Positions 58,089-64,000 of a DNA stretch of 64,000 bases are shown in pieces. The notes beneath the pieces were generated by a model. It made no database searches. It was not told where the DNA came from and worked only from the letters and a program-made list of their open reading frames with translations. Source of the stretch: Pseudomonas sp. MWU13-2105 (GTDB lineage Bacteria; Pseudomonadota; Gammaproteobacteria; Pseudomonadales; Pseudomonadaceae); assembly GCF_023242315.1 (NCBI RefSeq), contig NZ_JALLIY010000002.1, positions 392,586-456,585 on the forward strand, read 5' to 3'. Within the stretch, counting starts at the first letter, position 1. Each line of letters opens with the position of its first letter. The position numbers and the translations under genes are program-made.

Positions 58089-59123
58089 ATGGTCAAGGTC
58101 GGTATCGTCGGCGGCACGGGTTACACCGGTGTCGAATTGCTGCGTCTGCTGGCACAGCATCCGCAGGCAGAAGTGGCAGTTATCACTTCGCGATCCGAGG
58201 CCGGCCTGGCCGTGGCCGATATGTACCCGAACCTGCGCGGTCATTACGACGGCCTGGCGTTCAGCGTGCCGGACATCAAGACTCTCGGTGCCTGTGACGT
58301 GGTGTTCTTCGCCACGCCCCATGGTGTCGCCCACGCCCTGGCCGGTGAGCTGCTGTCCGCCGGGACCAAGGTCATCGACCTGTCCGCCGACTTCCGCCTG
58401 CAGGATGCCGAAGAATGGGCCAAGTGGTATGGCCAGCCGCACGGTGCGCCGGCGTTGCTGGACGAGGCGGTCTACGGCCTGCCGGAAGTGAACCGCGAGC
58501 AGATCAAGCGGGCGCGCCTGATTGCCGTACCGGGTTGTTATCCGACCGCGACCCAACTGGGTTTCCTGCCGCTGCTTGAAGCCGGCCTGGCGGATACAAC
58601 GCGGTTGATTGCTGACTGCAAGTCGGGCGTCAGCGGTGCCGGTCGCGGTGCCAGCGTCGGCTCGTTGTACTCGGAAACCTCCGAAAGCCTGAAGGCCTAT
58701 GCGGTCAAGGGCCATCGTCACCTGCCGGAAATCCGCCAGGGGCTGCGCCGCGCGGCGGGCCAGGACGTGGGCCTGACCTTCGTGCCGCACCTCACGCCGA
58801 TGATCCGTGGTATCCACTCCACGCTTTACGCGACCGTGGTCGACCGTTCGGTAGACCTGCAGGCGCTGTTCGAGAAGCGTTATGCCAACGAACCGTTCGT
58901 CGATGTGATGCCGGCCGGCAGCCATCCGGAAACCCGTAGCGTGCGTGGCGCCAACGTCTGCCGGATTGCCGTGCACCGTCCGCAGGATGGTGACCTGGTG
59001 GTGGTGTTGTCGGTAATCGACAACCTGGTCAAGGGCGCCTCGGGCCAGGCGGTGCAGAACCTGAACATCCTGTTCGGTCTGGACGAGCGCCTGGGCCTGT
59101 CCCACGCGGGCATGCTGCCGTAA
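58089..59123 (+). CDS. argC: N-acetyl-gamma-glutamyl-phosphate reductase
   Basis: The protein has 344 residues from ATG 58089 ([20 protein letters not shown]); the 30 upstream codons are not family-like. It reduces N-acetylglutamyl phosphate in arginine synthesis. NADP binding is at GGTGYTG, the catalytic Cys in [12 protein letters not shown], and [15 protein letters not shown] and [10 protein letters not shown] are conserved. It stands alone and is followed by a REP-like doublet and erpA. Confidence 0.98.
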   Translation: MVKVGIVGGTGYTGVELLRLLAQHPQAEVAVITSRSEAGLAVADMYPNLRGHYDGLAFSVPDIKTLGACDVVFFATPHGVAHALAGELLSAGTKVIDLSADFRLQDAEEWAKWYGQPHGAPALLDEAVYGLPEVNREQIKRARLIAVPGCYPTATQLGFLPLLEAGLADTTRLIADCKSGVSGAGRGASVGSLYSETSESLKAYAVKGHRHLPEIRQGLRRAAGQDVGLTFVPHLTPMIRGIHSTLYATVVDRSVDLQALFEKRYANEPFVDVMPAGSHPETRSVRGANVCRIAVHRPQDGDLVVVLSVIDNLVKGASGQAVQNLNILFGLDERLGLSHAGMLP

Positions 59124-59136
59124 GGCATCGATCCTC

Positions 59137-59226
59137 TTGCAGGAGCGAGCTTGCTCGCGTTGGTAGTCCAGGCGGTGCGGGGCATTAGATGCCTCGCGTC
59201 ATCGTTAACGACCATCGCGAGCTCCA
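59137..59226. repeat. REP-like pair after argC
   Basis: TGCAGGAGCGAGCTTGCTCGCG and CGCGAGCTCCATGG are inverted across about 55 bp. The core GAGCTTGCTC is a third REP dialect in the window. It precedes the erpA promoter. Confidence 0.65.
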
Positions 59227-59268
59227 TGGTGTGAGGCCATGTTGGTTGATATATCGTAACAACAATAG

Positions 59269-59298
59269 TTGACCGCTTTTCTAGGAGAAGCGGATAAT
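59269..59298 (+). promoter_or_regulatory. Predicted erpA promoter with an inverted repeat in the spacer
   Basis: TTGACC (59269-59274), an 18-bp spacer and GATAAT (59293-59298) resemble -35/-10 boxes. The spacer holds CCGCTTTTC-TAG-GAGAAGCGG (59273-59293), an 8-of-9 inverted repeat. ATAGTTGAC just upstream resembles one half of the E. coli type-1 IscR site. A repressor site controlling Fe-S supply is plausible but unproven. Confidence 0.5.
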
Positions 59299-59345
59299 GC
59301 CCGTCATCACGCATTATGGCGGCGTAGCGCCGGGAGATAGTCAGC

Positions 59346-59696
59346 ATGAGCGTCGAATCCTTCACCCCCACGGCTTTGCAATTCACCCACGGTGCCGCGC
59401 ACAAGGTGAAGAGCCTGGTCGATGAAGAGGGTAATGATCGCTTGAAGCTGCGCGTATTCGTTACGGGCGGCGGTTGTTCAGGGTTTCAGTACGGCTTCAC
59501 CTTCGATGAGGAAGTGGCCGATGATGACACCATCGTCGAGCGCGAAGGCGTCAGCCTGGTGGTCGATCCAATGAGCTTCCAGTACCTGGCGGGTGCCGAG
59601 GTGGATTACCAGGAAGGCCTGGAAGGCTCGCGTTTTGTGATCAAGAACCCGAATGCCACCACCACTTGTGGTTGCGGGTCGTCGTTCTCGATCTGA
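59346..59696 (+). CDS. erpA: Iron-sulfur cluster insertion protein ErpA
   Basis: The 116-residue A-type carrier delivers Fe-S clusters to apoproteins. The three conserved cysteines are visible: one in [13 protein letters not shown] and two in [12 protein letters not shown]. The start is [14 protein letters not shown]. It has its own predicted promoter and a terminator, so it appears monocistronic. Length and motifs are standard. Confidence 0.98.
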   Translation: MSVESFTPTALQFTHGAAHKVKSLVDEEGNDRLKLRVFVTGGGCSGFQYGFTFDEEVADDDTIVEREGVSLVVDPMSFQYLAGAEVDYQEGLEGSRFVIKNPNATTTCGCGSSFSI

Positions 59697-59719
59697 TCGC
59701 AGATAGCGCTTTACCCTCG

Positions 59720-59743
59720 ACGCCGCGAATTTCGCGGCGTTTT
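59720..59743. terminator. Terminator between erpA and anmK
   Basis: ACGCCGCG-AATTT-CGCGGCGT followed by TTT forms an 8-bp GC stem between two convergent genes. The T run favours the plus (erpA) direction. Confidence 0.8.
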
Positions 59744-59751
59744 GCTGTGTG

Positions 59752-60846
<1,095 letters not shown>

Positions 60847-62259
60847 TTACCGTTTGGCCGAAGCGACTTTGCTGGATTTTTCCTGGTTCATGCGCGCCAT
60901 CAGCGGCTGGCTCTGTTGCAGGAAGCGGGCGCGTTCGGACTTGGCGATCGGATCGGCCATGGGCAGTTTCTGGCCCAGCGGGTCGACGTGTACGCCATTG
61001 ACCTGGAACTCGTAGTGCAGGTGCGGGCCGGTCGACAGCCCGGTGGTGCCGATATAGCCAATCACCTGGCCCTGCTTGACGTTGCTGCCGGTCTGGATGC
61101 CCTTGGCAAAACCTTGCATATGACCGTACAGGGTCCGGTAGGTATTACCGTGCTGGATGATCACGGTATTGCCGTAGCCGCCGCGCCGACCGGCCAGCAG
61201 AACCTTGCCATCGCCGGCGGCCTTGATCGGCGTACCGCGCGGAGCGGCATAGTCGACGCCTTTGTGGGCGCGGATCTTGTTCAGGATCGGGTGCTTGCGG
61301 CCCATGGAAAAGCGCGAGCTGATGCGGGCGAAATCCACCGGGGTGCGGATAAAGGCCTTGCGCATGCTGTTGCCGTCAGCCGTGTAATAGCTGCTGTTGC
61401 CCTGCTTGTTGGTGTAGCGCACGGCGGTGTAGGTCTTACCGCGGTTGGTGAAGCGCGCGGAAAGGATATTGCCGGTGCCGATAGTCTTGCCGTTGAGCAC
61501 TTTTTGCTCGTAGATCACTTCGAATTCGTCGCCGGGGCGGATGTCCTGGGCGAAGTCGATGTCGTAGCCGAAGACATGGGCCATTTCGCGAGTCAGGCTG
61601 TGGGGCATGCCGGCGCGTTGCGCGGAGAGTGACAGCGAGCTGCTGATCACCCCGTGCACATAGGCCGAACGTACCACCGGCTGGGTGACCACGCGATTGA
61701 AGGTGAAACCTTTCGGGCCCTTGGTCAGGGAGATGGTTTCAAGGTCGCTGACCTTGCTGTGCAGGTTGTTCAACTGGCCGTCGGGAGTCAGCTCGAACTC
61801 CAGGAGCTGGCCATGCTTGAGTTGGGAAAACTGCTTGGCTTGTTTATCGCTGGCCAAGACCTCATGTACTGAAGCAGCGGGCAGCCCGACCTTCTCGAAC
61901 AGGGTGGAAAGCGTATCGCCCCGGGCTACGGTGACTTCCCGGTGGCCAGGCAGCTTCCTTTCCTCGGGTGCCGGCTCGGTCTTGGCGGTCTCGTGGGGCT
62001 CTTCGGCGCTGTTGTCGATCTGCGCGAAAGGCGATGGATTGCCTTCATTTGTGGCTTGATCGAGTTCGACAGCGTCTTTGTCTTGTGTCAGTTGATCCGC
62101 TGGGGTTTCCAGCTCCAGGCTCAGCGTTGTCTTCTTGGCTTCTACGTCACTGGAAGGGAATACCAGTAGCGCCAGGCTGAGAAGGGCGGCGATGCCACTT
62201 GCGGCCAGCAGGTGGGTCTTCGGATAAAGCGGGGGCGCTTTAGTCGGCTCTGTGGTCAT
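60847..62259 (-). CDS. M23-family peptidoglycan endopeptidase with OapA/LysM-like domain (MepM-like)
   Basis: The protein has 470 residues from ATG 62259 (MTTEPTKAPPLYPKTHLLAA); the 29 upstream codons are Phe/His-rich and unlikely. An N-terminal membrane anchor lies at about 18-38. A LysM/OapA-like domain starts at REVTVARGDTLSTLFEKVGL. The LytM/M23 domain carries the zinc ligands in HKGVDYAAPRG and HLHYEFQ, with the intermediate RTLYGHM. It probably cleaves peptide cross-links during cell growth. It is divergent from tyrS and upstream of anmK. Confidence 0.93.
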   Translation of the reverse strand: MTTEPTKAPPLYPKTHLLAASGIAALLSLALLVFPSSDVEAKKTTLSLELETPADQLTQDKDAVELDQATNEGNPSPFAQIDNSAEEPHETAKTEPAPEERKLPGHREVTVARGDTLSTLFEKVGLPAASVHEVLASDKQAKQFSQLKHGQLLEFELTPDGQLNNLHSKVSDLETISLTKGPKGFTFNRVVTQPVVRSAYVHGVISSSLSLSAQRAGMPHSLTREMAHVFGYDIDFAQDIRPGDEFEVIYEQKVLNGKTIGTGNILSARFTNRGKTYTAVRYTNKQGNSSYYTADGNSMRKAFIRTPVDFARISSRFSMGRKHPILNKIRAHKGVDYAAPRGTPIKAAGDGKVLLAGRRGGYGNTVIIQHGNTYRTLYGHMQGFAKGIQTGSNVKQGQVIGYIGTTGLSTGPHLHYEFQVNGVHVDPLGQKLPMADPIAKSERARFLQQSQPLMARMNQEKSSKVASAKR

Positions 62260-62468
62260 AGGTAATTTGACTTTGAAGAAGATGAATTGGAAAAGATGAA
62301 TGACATGATGAAGATGAAATAACTGTATAAAATATAACCAAATCATCGCTGAAGCAAGTCTGTCATGTTCGGGCGGGCGTTTCGTGCCCGTATGCCGGGC
62401 AAAACTTGTATTTGGGCGGCGATCTTGTATGGTTGGTCCCCTTTGAATCTGAGCCTTGCAGGTTGGTT

Positions 62469-63668
62469 ATGAAGTCGGTTGAAGAGCAGCTCGCGCTGAT
62501 CAAGCGTGGTGCGGAAGAGGTGTTGGTCGAGTCCGAATTGGTCGAGAAGCTCAAGCGTGGCCAGCCGCTGCGTATCAAGGCCGGCTTCGACCCGACGGCA
62601 CCGGATCTGCACCTGGGCCACACAGTCCTTATTAACAAGCTGCGCCAGTTCCAGGAGCTGGGGCATCAGGTAATCTTCCTGATCGGCGATTTCACCGGCA
62701 TGATCGGTGATCCGAGCGGCAAGAGCGCCACGCGCCCGCCGCTGACGCGTGAGCAGGTGCTCGACAATGCCGAGACCTACAAGACCCAGGTGTTCAAGAT
62801 CCTCGATCCGGCCAAGACCGAGGTCGCGTTCAACTCCACCTGGATGGACAAGATGGGGCCGGCGGACTTCATTCGCCTGACCTCGCAGTACACCGTGGCG
62901 CGCATGCTCGAGCGTGACGACTTCGACAAGCGCTATACCACCAACCAGCCGATCGCCATCCATGAGTTCCTTTATCCGCTGGTGCAAGGCTATGACTCGG
63001 TTGCGCTGCGCGCGGATGTCGAGCTGGGCGGTACCGACCAGAAGTTCAACCTGCTGATGGGGCGTGAGCTGCAACGCGCCTATGGGCAGGAGGCTCAATG
63101 CATTCTGACCATGCCGCTGCTCGAAGGGCTGGATGGCGTGAAGAAGATGTCCAAGTCCCTGGGTAACTATGTGGGGATCCAGGAAGCGCCGGGCGTCATG
63201 TACGGCAAGCTGGTATCGATCCCGGATGCCTTGATGTGGCGCTACTTCGAGCTGCTGAGCTTCCGCTCGATGGATGAGATCAATCAGCTGCGCAAGGATG
63301 TCGAGGCGGGTGCGAATCCGCGTGATATCAAGATCCTGCTGGCTGAGGAAATCGTCGCGCGTTTCCATGGTGAGGAGGCTGCGGCCAATGCCCACCGTGC
63401 GGCGGGCAATCGCATGAAAGATGGCGAGCTGCCGGACGATCTGCCTGAGGTTGAGATCAGCGCGACTGAAGACATGCCGATTGCCGCTGTCCTGAATAAA
63501 GCCGGCCTGGTGAAGAACTCGGCGGTCGCTCGCGATCTGCTGGGTTCCGGTGGTGTGCGTATAGATGGTGAGGTTGTCGATCGCGCCTTTATATACAAGC
63601 TGGGCGCTACCCATGTTTGCCAGGCGGGGAAGAAGGCATTTGCCCGGATCACCCTCAAGGCCGAGTAA
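62469..63668 (+). CDS. tyrS: Tyrosyl-tRNA synthetase (TyrRZ type)
   Basis: The protein has 399 residues from ATG 62469 ([20 protein letters not shown]); an upstream GTG-type frame is rejected. Class I motifs are visible: HLGHTV (HIGH equivalent) and KKMSKSLGN (KMSKS). The C-terminal S4 RNA-binding domain covers about 335-395. The 399-residue length and divergence suit the TyrZ subgroup common in pseudomonads. It is followed by a strong terminator and the rRNA operon promoter region, as in PAO1. Confidence 0.97.
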   Translation: MKSVEEQLALIKRGAEEVLVESELVEKLKRGQPLRIKAGFDPTAPDLHLGHTVLINKLRQFQELGHQVIFLIGDFTGMIGDPSGKSATRPPLTREQVLDNAETYKTQVFKILDPAKTEVAFNSTWMDKMGPADFIRLTSQYTVARMLERDDFDKRYTTNQPIAIHEFLYPLVQGYDSVALRADVELGGTDQKFNLLMGRELQRAYGQEAQCILTMPLLEGLDGVKKMSKSLGNYVGIQEAPGVMYGKLVSIPDALMWRYFELLSFRSMDEINQLRKDVEAGANPRDIKILLAEEIVARFHGEEAAANAHRAAGNRMKDGELPDDLPEVEISATEDMPIAAVLNKAGLVKNSAVARDLLGSGGVRIDGEVVDRAFIYKLGATHVCQAGKKAFARITLKAE

Positions 63669-63693
63669 CACTGCTTTATAGATAGAAAACAAC

Positions 63694-63727
63694 ACTATGG
63701 GAGCCGCTGGCTCCCATAGTCGTTTTT
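63694..63727 (+). terminator. tyrS terminator
   Basis: ACTATGGGAGCC-GCT-GGCTCCCATAGT (12-bp perfect stem) is followed by CGTTTTT. It insulates tyrS from the rRNA promoter region. Confidence 0.93.
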
Positions 63728-63769
63728 GCGCTGCTTTTGATCTTTGTGGCAGAAAAGTGAAAATAAGCG

Positions 63770-64000
63770 TTGACGGGAAATCCTGTGGCTCTATAATTCG
63801 CCCCACTTCCGGCGCAGTCGAAACGGAAAAGCCTTTGGGATTCAATGAGTTACAAAGGTTTTGAGGGTTTTGGCAGGTGGTTCGCTTCAGTTCATCGAGG
63901 CCCAGAAGTAGCTGAAAAAGGCAGTGTGTTTTCGCCTCTTCAGCGGTTCGATCTTCTCGATCGAAAGCGGAGTAAAAGAGGTGTTGACAGCAGCGTGTAG
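63770..64000 (+). promoter_or_regulatory. Ribosomal RNA operon promoter and 5' leader (rRNA itself beyond window)
   Basis: TTGACG (63770-63775), a 16-bp spacer and TATAAT (63792-63797) form a near-consensus sigma-70 promoter with GCGCC-like GC-rich DNA just downstream. The remaining about 200 bp look like a structured leader, with a second TTGACA at 63984-63989 at the very end of the window. In P. aeruginosa tyrS is directly followed by a 16S rRNA gene, so I infer an rrn operon begins here; no 16S sequence is included to confirm it. Confidence 0.7.

Overview
The window is a chromosomal core segment of a fluorescent Pseudomonas, most like the P. fluorescens/P. putida side of the genus. The evidence is high GC, Pseudomonas-type REP repeats, and a gene order matching the P. 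aeruginosa PA0575-PA0668 block: rmcA, rpoD, dnaG, rpsU, tsaD ... tyrS, then a ribosomal RNA operon. The species cannot be fixed from the sequence alone.

Layout. 1-2.6 kb: the 3' end of a GlcG/HbpS-like gene, a transposase remnant and a chemoreceptor. 2.9-13 kb: a CAU-anticodon tRNA, the c-di-GMP enzyme rmcA, the macromolecular synthesis operon (rpsU, dnaG, rpoD), tsaD and plsY. 13-20.4 kb: folB/folK, cca, and the prkA-yeaH-spoVR stress module. 20.7-28.4 kb: the leftward lptD-surA-pdxA-rsmA-apaG-apaH-glpE cluster, which links outer-membrane biogenesis, B6 synthesis and rRNA maturation. 28.4-31.45 kb: a group II intron with an RT/maturase/HNH protein in the lptD-amgK intergenic region, its 5' end apparently split by a 585-bp insertion. 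31.5-34 kb: the peptidoglycan-recycling pair amgK-murU and a TerB/J-domain protein. 34-44.6 kb: a DUF3530 protein, a 198-bp MITE-like repeat, an AgtSR-type two-component system with an agtABCD-type ABC importer, and an iron-dependent alcohol dehydrogenase. 44.7-50.2 kb: rpe, gph and trpEGDC. 50.2-53.3 kb: a lipoate-ligase-like gene, vfr, an OsmC protein and speD. 53.4-58 kb: a leftward set with coq7, a HIT protein, an SDR, a DUF805 protein, a nitronate monooxygenase and hemJ. 58-63.7 kb: argC, erpA, anmK, an M23 peptidase and tyrS. The window ends in what looks like the promoter and leader of an rRNA operon.

Most of the window is housekeeping DNA. No CRISPR array, prophage, toxin-antitoxin pair or recognisable defence system was seen. 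The trpE-trpG interval, which carries the pyocin cluster in P. aeruginosa PAO1, is empty here. The most interesting structure is the intron. Putative IBS1/EBS1 and IBS2/EBS2 pairings place its 5' exon at 31450 and above. A perfect 9-bp direct repeat (GTCGCACAA) shows that 585 bp of unidentified DNA later landed across the 5' splice junction. The insertion separates lptD from its original upstream region.
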